A stretch of DNA of 57,180 bases, from the NCBI GenBank assembly GCA_002471255.1, contig DKPP01000003.1, positions 1 through 57,180 of the forward strand, given 5' to 3'. Below, piece after piece: positions 25,791-34,202 of the stretch. Source of the stretch: Akkermansiaceae bacterium UBA7331. Lineage in GTDB: Bacteria > Verrucomicrobiota > Verrucomicrobiia > Verrucomicrobiales > Akkermansiaceae. Position numbers and translations under genes: made by a program. The notes beneath the pieces were generated by a model. The model did not search any database. It saw only the letters and a list, made by a program, of their open reading frames with translations, and had not been told where the DNA came from. Every line of letters starts with the position of its first letter. The stretch's first letter is position 1.

Positions 25791-26897
25791 ATGAAAGTTT
25801 TCCATTTATTACCTTCCATGCAATCCGGTGGCGTGGAACAAGTCGTGCTTGAACTAGGCAAAGGCTTATCTGAGCAAGGCATCGAAAACGTTGTGATTTC
25901 GGATTCCGGTCGCTTAGTCGATCAACTTATCTCGGAAGGCTCACGCCATATCAAAATGAATATTGGCAAAAAGTCACCTAGCACACTCCTTAAAATAACG
26001 GCTCTCAGAAAATTATTTCTTGAGGAAAAACCCGATATCATCCATCTCCATTCACGAGTTCCGGCTTGGGCTGCCTATCTGGCATGGAAAACTCTACCTA
26101 AAGATAAACGCCCCGGGTTGGTATCTACAGTGCATGGTTTTTACTCAATCAATAAATGGTCTGCCATCATGACCAAAGGTCAACGAGTCGTAGCCGTCTC
26201 GAACTGCATTAAAGACTACATTCTACGTTCTTATCCTGACACTTCTCAAGACAAGATACGAGTCATTCCTAATGCTATCGACCCCGAATTATACAATCCT
26301 AACTATCGTCCCTCAGCCGAATGGATTAACGGTCTTTTAGTCACTTACCCCGAATTAAAAGGGAAATGGACTATTTGTTTACCGGGCCGACTCACTCGCT
26401 TAAAAGGGCAGCTTCTGATCATCCCAATACTTAAAGACCTCATTGAAGCCGGCGTACCGGCTCACATCTTATTGGTAGGAGAAGCAAAAAAGGGAAAAGA
26501 AGCTTACAAAGAAGAAATCATCAGACGATTGAAAGAAAACGGCTTATCCGAACACGTCACTTGGTTAGGGCATCGCACTGACTTGCGTAAAGTGCTCGCA
26601 GCTTGTGATGTAACAATTTCCTTATCGACCTCACCTGAATCATTTGGCAAGACCACCTTGGAAGCACTCGCTTTAGGTCGCCCTGTTGCGGGATTCGCTC
26701 ACGGTGGTGTCGCAGAACAATTACACAGCTTCCTTCCCGAAGGAAATATCCCGGTGGAGGATACCACCGCTATGGCAAAGCAATTAGCCGATTGGTATCA
26801 TAACCCGCCTCAGATTCCTCAAACTATTCCATCTCCCTATAAAATGACCGATATGATCGATGCCCATATCAAGGTTTATCAAGAACTCCTTCGATAA
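25791..26897 (+). CDS. GT4-family glycosyltransferase
   Basis: A 368-residue GT-B enzyme. The N-terminal domain starts HLLPSMQSGGVEQVVLELGK (the glycine-rich acceptor loop), and the donor-binding C-terminal domain has CLPGRLTRLKGQ near residue 200 and the retaining-enzyme E-x7-E motif SPESFGKTTLEALALGRPV. The lack of membrane segments suggests a cytoplasmic or membrane-associated enzyme for LPS or other glycans, consistent with the ELM1-like gene just before it. The sugar and acceptor are not known. Confidence 0.87.
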   Translation: MKVFHLLPSMQSGGVEQVVLELGKGLSEQGIENVVISDSGRLVDQLISEGSRHIKMNIGKKSPSTLLKITALRKLFLEEKPDIIHLHSRVPAWAAYLAWKTLPKDKRPGLVSTVHGFYSINKWSAIMTKGQRVVAVSNCIKDYILRSYPDTSQDKIRVIPNAIDPELYNPNYRPSAEWINGLLVTYPELKGKWTICLPGRLTRLKGQLLIIPILKDLIEAGVPAHILLVGEAKKGKEAYKEEIIRRLKENGLSEHVTWLGHRTDLRKVLAACDVTISLSTSPESFGKTTLEALALGRPVAGFAHGGVAEQLHSFLPEGNIPVEDTTAMAKQLADWYHNPPQIPQTIPSPYKMTDMIDAHIKVYQELLR

Positions 26898-26898
26898 C

Positions 26899-28014
26899 AT
26901 GACTCCTCAACTAGCTGCCATCACACTTAATCTCATCCCGGGCTTAGGCCCCGTCAAAATTAAGCGTTTGATGGAATTTTTCGGCTCAGCCGAGCTTGTT
27001 CTCGAAGCTCCGGCTGAAACTTTGGTTCTTATTCCTCAAATCGGTCCCGATTTAGCCTATAACATCACCAATTGGCGAAACATCACTAATGCTGAAAAGG
27101 AATTGGAGTTAGCCAATTTATCCCATGCTAAAGTGACCACACTTTTTGATGAAGATTACCCCGAGGCATTACGGCACATGAGTGATCCACCTATTGTTCT
27201 GTATTCATGGGGAAATTGGATCGACCGAGATCAGAAAAATTCAGTCGCCGTTGTCGGTTCACGTATGGCAACTCATTATGGTAGATTATGCACTAAACAA
27301 TTTAGCTACCACTTAGCAGAAGCCGGTTGCACGATCATCTCGGGTCTAGCAAGAGGCATCGATACCGAGGCACACCACAGTGCTATTGAAGCACAAGGTC
27401 GCACGATAGCCATCATCGGCGCGGGTCTCAATCGGCTTTATCCACAGGAAAACAAAGACCTTGCCAATCTTATTGCAGATGGACACGGGGCGGTCCTTTC
27501 AGAGTTCCCTATGAACCAACCACCGTCTAAAACGACATTCCCCATGCGCAATCGCATCGTAAGCGGCTGGGCTCAGGCAACGCTCGTCGTGGAAGCACCG
27601 AATAAAAGTGGCGCTCTTATTACTGCACGTATGGCAGCAGAAATGGGTAAGTCTGTTTATGCGATCCCAGGACCTATCGATAGACACTCCTCTGATGGTT
27701 GCCACGATCTCATTCGAGATGGAGCTACTCTTGTCACCAGACCATTTGATATCATTGAAGATATGCACTGGGGCTGTAAAACAGACGATTTACCCTTGTT
27801 TACTCCTCCTTCATCATCAAAAATCGGTAAACCGCCGATTACGGATGAAGATTCTCAAATTTTAAAAACCATCAAACAAGGCTTTAACACTATTGACGGA
27901 CTTTGCACCGCTTTAGGTGCTCCCGCACACCTTGTGACCGGAAAATTAGCTCAACTGCAAATTCAAGGATACGTCACACCCGATGCAGGTGGATTTTTCC
28001 ACTGCAACTCATAA
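26899..28014 (+). CDS. dprA: DNA-processing protein DprA
   Basis: A 371-residue protein that binds incoming single-stranded DNA and loads RecA during natural transformation. The N-terminal SAM/HhH-like part (LNLIPGLGPVKIKRLMEFFG) is followed by the Rossmann core with VAVVGSRMATHYG, IISGLARGIDTEAHHSAI and FPMRNRIVSGWAQATLVVEA. A C-terminal winged-helix domain (residues about 315-371) is present. The start lies one base after the stop of the glycosyltransferase gene, so translation is probably coupled. A longer in-frame reading from 26860 would overlap that gene and is rejected. Confidence 0.95.
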   Translation: MTPQLAAITLNLIPGLGPVKIKRLMEFFGSAELVLEAPAETLVLIPQIGPDLAYNITNWRNITNAEKELELANLSHAKVTTLFDEDYPEALRHMSDPPIVLYSWGNWIDRDQKNSVAVVGSRMATHYGRLCTKQFSYHLAEAGCTIISGLARGIDTEAHHSAIEAQGRTIAIIGAGLNRLYPQENKDLANLIADGHGAVLSEFPMNQPPSKTTFPMRNRIVSGWAQATLVVEAPNKSGALITARMAAEMGKSVYAIPGPIDRHSSDGCHDLIRDGATLVTRPFDIIEDMHWGCKTDDLPLFTPPSSSKIGKPPITDEDSQILKTIKQGFNTIDGLCTALGAPAHLVTGKLAQLQIQGYVTPDAGGFFHCNS

Positions 28015-28168
28015 GCGATCGTATTTACCACGCATCATTCCCTATTTATCTCCGATAGGGGAAATGTCGTAATAGTTTTGAACAAATCAAAGGCAAAAAG
28101 ATTCTTCCATTAAGGTTCTTGCAATAATGAGACTGCAAGTCCATTTGTCTTAATAGAGGAAGAATACG

Positions 28169-28945
28169 ATGCCAAAATTCAAGGAACAGCCACTGGATAA
28201 AGAGCACCCCCCCTCTGATAACACGATACGTTTAGAGGCTAAGGGATCCCAATGCCCCGGTCCCATTATGGTGTTGCAAGAAGGAGTTAAAACGGCCACT
28301 AAAGGTCAGCAAATTCTTATAGAAGTGACTGATCCTGGCTTTAAGCAAGATGTCGTAGCGTGGTGCCATGTAACCGGCAATGAATTAGCTAGCTTAACGG
28401 AAGATGAGGGAATCATTAAGGCGCTTGTGATCAAAAAAATCGACACCGAGGATCAAATCACTCCGAACAAGGAAGATAGTCTGACCATCGTGATGTTTAG
28501 TTGCGAAATGGATAAAGCCATTGCGGCATTCAATATTGCTTTGGGAGCATTGGCGATGGGATTAAAAGTTCAAATATTTTTCACATTTTGGGGGCTAAGC
28601 TTACTAAAAAAAACAGACGACGGCACTCAACATGAAGAGAAACACTCCGAATCATTGTTATCTAAAATGCTGCTAGACACGGACAAAAACCTTCCCCTTT
28701 CGCATTGGAATACTCTCGGACTAGGTAGAATGATGATGGAACATATCATGAAAGAAAATAATATCCCTTCCGTCAACTTCATGGTCCATTTGGCTAAATT
28801 TGACGGCGTACGTTTCATTGCATGCCAGATGTCCATGTCCGTACTGGAACTCAAACCCGAAGATTTAATCGACGGTATTGAGTTTGGGGGAGTAGCCACA
28901 ATGATCGAATGTGCAAGAAAATCAAATCTCAATTATTTTATATAG
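28169..28945 (+). CDS. TusA-DsrE/F fusion protein (sulfur relay)
   Basis: A 258-residue fusion. Residues about 18-90 form a TusA/SirA domain with the active-site motif QCPGPIM (Cys29). Residues about 105-258 form a DsrE/F/H-like domain (SLTIVMFSCEMDKAIAAFNI then ALGALAMGLKVQIFFTFWGL), with Cys near 111 in the first strand and another in IACQMSMSVL. TusA-type proteins carry persulfide sulfur and DsrE-like proteins pass it on, for tRNA thiolation or sulfur metabolism. AGAGGAAG seven bases before the ATG is a good ribosome site. A thioredoxin gene follows ten bases later. Confidence 0.87.
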   Translation: MPKFKEQPLDKEHPPSDNTIRLEAKGSQCPGPIMVLQEGVKTATKGQQILIEVTDPGFKQDVVAWCHVTGNELASLTEDEGIIKALVIKKIDTEDQITPNKEDSLTIVMFSCEMDKAIAAFNIALGALAMGLKVQIFFTFWGLSLLKKTDDGTQHEEKHSESLLSKMLLDTDKNLPLSHWNTLGLGRMMMEHIMKENNIPSVNFMVHLAKFDGVRFIACQMSMSVLELKPEDLIDGIEFGGVATMIECARKSNLNYFI

Positions 28946-28955
28946 AAACAACGTT

Positions 28956-29300
28956 ATGATTAAAGACCTAACAGACGAAACATTCAAAAAGAAAATATTC
29001 AATTATGAAGAGGGCGAAGATGCCCCGCTTCTCATCCCCCAAAACACCGTAATTGAGTTTTGGGTTACTTGGTGTCCACATTGCCAAGCCATGAGACCCC
29101 GATTTGAGAAAGTAAGCCAATTACACTCGGATATCGACTTTTATCGCATCGAAATGGAGGACTATCCCGAATTGGCAGACCTATTTAATATTTCAGGATT
29201 CCCGACATTTGTATTCCTATCACCGGATGGCACATTGCATCGTACTTCCGGCGAAATGTCATCTCAAGAATTGGAAGAAAACATCGAAGAAGCTTTTTAA
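28956..29300 (+). CDS. Thioredoxin with CPHC active site
   Basis: A 114-residue cytoplasmic thioredoxin-fold protein. The motif is WVTWCPHCQAM (Cys40, Cys43), with cis-Pro in SGFPTFVFL. CPHC is the DsbA-type dipeptide and makes the protein more oxidising than normal CGPC thioredoxin, but there is no signal peptide. The start chosen avoids overlap with the TusA-DsrE gene. Its position suggests that it reduces or recycles the persulfide or disulfide of that fusion protein; this is inference from context. Confidence 0.87.
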   Translation: MIKDLTDETFKKKIFNYEEGEDAPLLIPQNTVIEFWVTWCPHCQAMRPRFEKVSQLHSDIDFYRIEMEDYPELADLFNISGFPTFVFLSPDGTLHRTSGEMSSQELEENIEEAF

Positions 29301-29325
29301 AAAGCTCAATCATTCTACCAATACT

Positions 29326-29366
29326 AAAGGGGAAGCGTGCATCATAACACGCTTCCCCTTTATTTG
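29326..29366 (+). terminator. Terminator of the sulfur-relay operon
   Basis: The 14-bp stem AAAGGGGAAGCGTG / ACACGCTTCCCCTTT closes on a short loop and ends in TATTTG. Confidence 0.8.
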
Positions 29367-29439
29367 ATCCGAAAATAAACACTATTGACAATAGAATACA
29401 AAAAATACAATCTAAGTATTAACAATTATCACTGATAAT

Positions 29440-29862
29440 ATGAAAACTACGTTATTTTCACTTATTCTCGCACTTTCTTGTGGTTTTATGGTTTCCGGCA
29501 ATGATGCGTCGGAAGCACCAAATCAATCTTCAACAGCACCAAGCCTTCCAAAAAAACTGACAGGAAGATTGAGCAACATTATTGCCATCGAAAACGAGGC
29601 CGTTAAATCTTTTGACGATTTAGAAAAGATTCAAGTTAAAACGATCGAAGATAAACATACCGGATATAGGATTCTTTTCAGCCTATATGTTTTAGACAAG
29701 AATCGTGAAATACAAGTCGTCACCTGCATCAAGGATGATATGAACAAACCGATCAGTTTCAATTTTGATGTAACAGATGCCTTCAAAAAACTCAAAATGC
29801 TCGATGAAGAGACAAAACTCAAAATCGAAAAAATTCAAAAACAAATGATTGTGTTTAATTAA
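29440..29862 (+). CDS. Small secreted protein of unknown function
   Basis: A 140-residue protein with a signal peptide (about residues 1-20, ending VSG), a Ser/Pro-rich link, and one alpha/beta-looking domain (LSNIIAIENEAVKSFDDLEK, GYRILFSLYVLDKNREIQVV). I recognise no family. It has its own terminator pair on both sides, so it is a single-gene unit. Periplasmic or extracellular location is inferred from the signal peptide. Confidence 0.7.
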   Translation: MKTTLFSLILALSCGFMVSGNDASEAPNQSSTAPSLPKKLTGRLSNIIAIENEAVKSFDDLEKIQVKTIEDKHTGYRILFSLYVLDKNREIQVVTCIKDDMNKPISFNFDVTDAFKKLKMLDEETKLKIEKIQKQMIVFN

Positions 29863-29887
29863 GCAAGCATCTACACCAATATACCCC

Positions 29888-29925
29888 AAAGAGGAAGGGC
29901 AACATAAGTCGCTCTTCCTCTTTAA
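29888..29925. terminator. Terminator between convergent genes
   Basis: AAAGAGGAAG(G)GC pairs with GC-TCTTCCTCTTT; it probably serves both flanking genes. Confidence 0.75.
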
Positions 29926-29944
29926 TATTATTCAAAAGATCACA

Positions 29945-31222
29945 TTAACCTTTGCTAGCCTTAGAGTCCTCCAAGGTTTTAGGGCGAATGAGGTAAACTT
30001 TATCGTTGCGTCTCACCTTTTCTGAAACTTTCACCAACACTTTTTGACCTTTTTCCGCTTCCGTGAGGGAAATGATGTCGCCATCGAGATCAAAACGGAT
30101 TTCTTCTACGGAAGATTCCAAAGCACCGGTTGTCGGTCCGGTAAATAAGATTTGATTACCCACAGATAGGCTACCGGCTTCTAAATAAATTTCAGCAACA
30201 CCTGATTTTCTGAAAAAGTTAGTCACCTTGCCTAAATGAATTTTCAATCGATTGGCACGACTGTGAGCCGAGCCACTCCATTCACCCCATTTAGAGCCCA
30301 GATAATAACCACCTTCCCAGAAACCACGGTTAAAGACTTCACCAAGTGATTCCAGCCAACTCCCCACTTTATCCGGGGTAAAGCAAGCATTCTCCCAAGC
30401 TGTAGCGGCAGAACGATAAACGGAAGTGACTTTACGTACATAATCGGAAGCACGACCTCTACCTTCAAGTTTCAATACCGATACTCCGGCATCTAAAATT
30501 TGATCCAACACTTGGACGGTGCATAAATCCTTAGGAGACATCACATATTTATTATCGATGACCAATTCATTACCGGTCTCTTCATCAATCACTCGATAGG
30601 CACGACGGCAATTTTGGAAACAAGCACCACGATTGGCAGAAGAATTGTAAGCAGCCAAACTCATGTGACACTTACCGGACACCGCTACACACAAAGCTCC
30701 ATGAGCAAAGATTTCCACACGCACCAACTTACCGGAAGGCCCGCAAATGTTGTCGCTTTTGATGCCTTCGATAATTCCACGGATCTGCCCTAAAGTCACT
30801 TCTCTAGCCAAAACGACTACATCTGCAAATTGAGCATAGAATTTGACCGCATCCAAATTACAAACATTCGCCTGTACTGACATGTGCACTTCTAAACCGA
30901 TGGAATGGGCATGAAGGATTACGGAAATATCGGAGGCGATCACAGCATCAATACCGGCAGCCTTAGCTGCGGAACATAGTTCTTTTACCTCTGCCAATTC
31001 ATCATCATAAACGATGATATTTAAGGTTAAATAAGCTTTAGCTCCAAACTCATGACACCTAGCAACAATTTCCGGCATATCATCTACCGTAAAGTTTACC
31101 GTTGCACGTGATCGCATATTCAATTTACCTACTCCAAAATAGACGGAATCAGCTCCACCTTTTAGGGCAGCAGACAAAGACTCAAACGAACCGGCCGGGG
31201 CCATGATTTCAATATTGCTCAC
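29945..31222 (-). CDS. Peptidase U32 family protein (TrhP/YegQ-like)
   Basis: A 425-residue protein of the U32 collagenase-like family. The TIM-barrel start EIMAPAGSFESLSAALKGGA and the signature EIFAHGALCVAVSGKCHMS, followed by RGACFQNCRRAY, match the branch that installs 5-hydroxyuridine on tRNA (TrhP) and not a true protease. The conserved cysteines suggest an iron-sulfur cluster. The start codon is GTG; the first ATG, six codons inside, would remove the first barrel strand, so GTG is preferred. The C-terminal beta domain ends near residue 410. The exact substrate in this lineage is inferred. Confidence 0.87.
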   Translation of the reverse strand: MSNIEIMAPAGSFESLSAALKGGADSVYFGVGKLNMRSRATVNFTVDDMPEIVARCHEFGAKAYLTLNIIVYDDELAEVKELCSAAKAAGIDAVIASDISVILHAHSIGLEVHMSVQANVCNLDAVKFYAQFADVVVLAREVTLGQIRGIIEGIKSDNICGPSGKLVRVEIFAHGALCVAVSGKCHMSLAAYNSSANRGACFQNCRRAYRVIDEETGNELVIDNKYVMSPKDLCTVQVLDQILDAGVSVLKLEGRGRASDYVRKVTSVYRSAATAWENACFTPDKVGSWLESLGEVFNRGFWEGGYYLGSKWGEWSGSAHSRANRLKIHLGKVTNFFRKSGVAEIYLEAGSLSVGNQILFTGPTTGALESSVEEIRFDLDGDIISLTEAEKGQKVLVKVSEKVRRNDKVYLIRPKTLEDSKASKG

Positions 31223-31293
31223 GCGGCGAGCCTAAAATGCCATACGCTCATAGTCAAGCCAACGATGTTACTTCAACAAATCAAGTAGGATGA

Positions 31294-31326
31294 ATAAAAA
31301 AAGATTCTCCCAAATTGGGAGAATCT
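31294..31326 (-). terminator. Terminator of the gyrB-gyrA operon
   Basis: The stem GATTCTCCCAA / TTGGGAGAATC is followed by TTTTTT on the minus strand. Confidence 0.85.
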
Positions 31327-31375
31327 ATCATTTTGTGAGGATAATTAAAGGGGCTAAGCCACCTGTTCTAAATCA

Positions 31376-31570
31376 TCACTCACTCTTTTTTTTGATGTCA
31401 CGGGGTGGCATAGCCTTCCCATGAGCATCATAATCTACATTATCTCTAACCTCATCGGTTTGCTCCACGCCTTCGTCAGAAACCCATTCAGTATTGACTA
31501 GGTCATCTAAAGGACGCTTAAAATCAGATTCCGGTTTTGGTGGTAATTTATCATCAGGATTAGTGCTCAT
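31376..31570 (-). CDS. Small acidic protein downstream of gyrA
   Basis: A 64-residue soluble, very polar protein (Asp/Glu-rich centre, Lys-rich end PRDIKKKSE), with no predicted fold or membrane segment. It begins three bases after the gyrA stop and ends 50 bases before the operon terminator, so it is likely translated by coupling with gyrA. I do not recognise the family. It may be disordered. A role linked to gyrase is suggested only by position. Confidence 0.6.
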   Translation of the reverse strand: MSTNPDDKLPPKPESDFKRPLDDLVNTEWVSDEGVEQTDEVRDNVDYDAHGKAMPPRDIKKKSE

Positions 31571-31573
31571 ATA

Positions 31574-34183
31574 TTATGAGAGCACATCTTCCTCAGAATG
31601 TTCAGAATCAAGTTCGGTATTTTCGTCACCAATCACTTCTTCTTCATCATCAGGGATCACTTTTGCAATATCCTGAATCTTTTCATCACCACTTAATGTC
31701 ATGAGTTTCACCCCTTGAGTAGCACGTCCCGTATCGCGGATATTTTTCATACTGATACGTACGGACTGTCCTTTAGAGGTCATCAACATCAATTCATCTT
31801 CATCCGTCACCATTTCGGCAGAAACGACCTTACCGGTACGATCGGTACACTTCATGGTCTTAATACCGGAACCTCCACGAGACTGGATGCGATATTCATC
31901 AAAGGATGAGCGTTTACCCAAGCCATTTTCGGATGTCACCAATAAGGAAGCACCTTCTTGCACCACGACGAGAGCTACGACATAGTCCTCATCTTTCAGA
32001 CGAATACCACGCACACCGATCGTGTTACGGCCTTGGGTACGAGCGTCGGACTCATCAAAGCGAATACTTTGTCCGTTATGCGTAATCAAGATAATATGAT
32101 CCGTACCGGAGGTTTGAGCCACGTTAATCAACTGATTACCCTCTTCCAAATTAATGGCGATAATACCGTCCTTACGATAGTTACGGAAATCGTGGATACT
32201 GGTTTTCTTAATGGTGCCATCCTTCGTTGCAAAGACTACATTACCTGCATCTTCACCAAAGGTAATATCATTACCCTTCTCATCTAAGCGGCGCTCCAAA
32301 CGCAACAATGCGGAGATTTTCTCATCAGCTTGAAGATTCAATAGGTTCTTAATTCCACGGCCTTGAGCATTGCGAGCTCCTTCAGGAATCTCATACATAC
32401 GCTCTACATAAACACGACCCGTATTCGTAAAGAACATGAGGTAATCATGGTTTTGACCGGCAAATAAGTGTTGCACAAAGTCTTGATCGGCTTCTTTGCT
32501 CTTACCGCCCTTCACTGAGGCTGCTTTCACACCTTTACCACCACGTGCTTGAGTGCGATATTCGCTAGCAAGAGTACGTTTGATATAACCACTATGTGTA
32601 ATGGTTACCATCACCGTTTCATTAGGAATCAAATCTTCGATAGCCATTTCTCCCTCGTCAGGAACAATGCGAGACAAGCGAGGAGTGGCGTAACGTTCTT
32701 TAATAGTGAGCAATTCATTCTTAACAATATCAAGTACGCGTACTTCGTTGGATAAAATATCCAAATAGTCCTTAATATCTTCAAGAAGAGAACCATAATC
32801 ATTACTGATCTTATCATTTTCCAATGCAGTCAATTGATACAATCTCAATTCTAAAATGGAGTTCACTTGACGTTCGGTAAAGATATAACGATCACCTTGC
32901 ACAGATGCTTGAGAACGAATCAAAATGCCTACACTTTGAGCCGTAGCCGCACTAAAGGTGTAGGCTTGTAATTTAGAACGAGCCTCTTCACGATTCTTAG
33001 AATCACGAATCATCTTGATGAAATCATCCATGTGACCTAAAGCAAGGAGATAAGCTTCCAATACTTCGGCACGTTCTTCAGCCTTACGAAGCAAGAAACG
33101 AGTACGGCGCATCACAACTTCACGACGGTGCTCAATATAGAAATTGATCGCATCCTTCATGGTCAACATCTTTGGACGTTGTTCATGAATGGCGAGCATA
33201 TTTACCGCAAAGCTGGTCTCTAAAGAAGTCAACTTGAACAATTGGTTGACCACCACTTGAGGACGTGCGTCACGTTTCAATTCGATTTCAATGCGTGTTT
33301 CTTCATCAGACAAATCACGCATGCCCGAAATATCGGTCAAAATCTTTTCTTGGTGTAACTCGGCAATTCTTTCTTGCAAGGTCGCACGGTTCACACCATA
33401 AGGCACTTCACGAATAACCAACACGGAGCGACCTGTTTCGGTCTCTTCCACGTCGATTTTACCACGCATTTTAACGGAACCCTTACCGGTGCGGAAATAA
33501 TTATCAATGCCGCTAAAACCACGGATCTCCCCTGCAGTCGGGAAGTCGGGGCCTTTGATATAACGCTTTAATTCATCAATAGTGATTAAAGGATTATCAA
33601 TCGTGGCACAAATACCATCTACTACCTCACCCAAATTGTGTGGAGGCAAATTGGTAGCCATACCAACGGCGATACCCGTACCACCATTTACTAATAAGTT
33701 AGGAAAGGCAGAAGGAAAAACAGTAGGCTCAGTCGTTGTCGCATCATAGTTAGGTGCAAAATCAACCGTATCCTTATCCAAGTCATCCATCATGGCGACA
33801 CCCGGAGCAGACAAACGTGCTTCGGTGTAACGCATCGCTGCCGGTGGGTCACCTTCTGGAGAACCAAAGTTACCTTGGCCTTCCACGAGGATATCACGCA
33901 TCGACCAGGTTTGCCCCATGTTCACTAAGGTACCATAAATCGCTTGGTCACCGTGAGGGTGATAGTTACCGGAAGTGTCACCGACAATCTTAGCACACTT
34001 ACGAGTAGGCTTGTTAGGCGTAAGGTTCAATTCGCGCATTGCGTACAAAATACGACGTTGAGAAGGTTTCAAACCGTCTCTTACGTCAGGCAATGCACGG
34101 GAAATAATAACGGACATCGAATAATCCAAGAAAGACTTGGAAAGTTCGTCTGCTACGTTAATGGCTTTAATAGAAGAATCCAT
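31574..34183 (-). CDS. gyrA: DNA gyrase subunit A
   Basis: An 869-residue topoisomerase subunit that cuts and rejoins DNA during negative supercoiling. The N-terminal winged-helix/tower domain has the catalytic Tyr119 in AAMRYTEARL. The C-terminal beta-pinwheel holds the GyrA box variant QARGGKGVK. At the quinolone-binding helix the sequence is HGDQAIYGTL, so the positions equal to E. coli Ser83 and Asp87 are Gln80 and Gly84. That predicts loss of the water-metal contacts used by fluoroquinolones. The gene follows gyrB by 19 bases and is probably co-transcribed with it. The protein ends in an acidic tail. Confidence 0.97.
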   Translation of the reverse strand: MDSSIKAINVADELSKSFLDYSMSVIISRALPDVRDGLKPSQRRILYAMRELNLTPNKPTRKCAKIVGDTSGNYHPHGDQAIYGTLVNMGQTWSMRDILVEGQGNFGSPEGDPPAAMRYTEARLSAPGVAMMDDLDKDTVDFAPNYDATTTEPTVFPSAFPNLLVNGGTGIAVGMATNLPPHNLGEVVDGICATIDNPLITIDELKRYIKGPDFPTAGEIRGFSGIDNYFRTGKGSVKMRGKIDVEETETGRSVLVIREVPYGVNRATLQERIAELHQEKILTDISGMRDLSDEETRIEIELKRDARPQVVVNQLFKLTSLETSFAVNMLAIHEQRPKMLTMKDAINFYIEHRREVVMRRTRFLLRKAEERAEVLEAYLLALGHMDDFIKMIRDSKNREEARSKLQAYTFSAATAQSVGILIRSQASVQGDRYIFTERQVNSILELRLYQLTALENDKISNDYGSLLEDIKDYLDILSNEVRVLDIVKNELLTIKERYATPRLSRIVPDEGEMAIEDLIPNETVMVTITHSGYIKRTLASEYRTQARGGKGVKAASVKGGKSKEADQDFVQHLFAGQNHDYLMFFTNTGRVYVERMYEIPEGARNAQGRGIKNLLNLQADEKISALLRLERRLDEKGNDITFGEDAGNVVFATKDGTIKKTSIHDFRNYRKDGIIAINLEEGNQLINVAQTSGTDHIILITHNGQSIRFDESDARTQGRNTIGVRGIRLKDEDYVVALVVVQEGASLLVTSENGLGKRSSFDEYRIQSRGGSGIKTMKCTDRTGKVVSAEMVTDEDELMLMTSKGQSVRISMKNIRDTGRATQGVKLMTLSGDEKIQDIAKVIPDDEEEVIGDENTELDSEHSEEDVLS

Positions 34184-34202
34184 GATCTATATTCAGGTAA
34201 GG

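Noticed and set aside
28038..28139. Two weak hairpins before the TusA-DsrE gene, considered as a riboswitch
   Set aside because: The stems are only 6-8 bp, lie apart, and match no known riboswitch pattern; no terminator tail follows.
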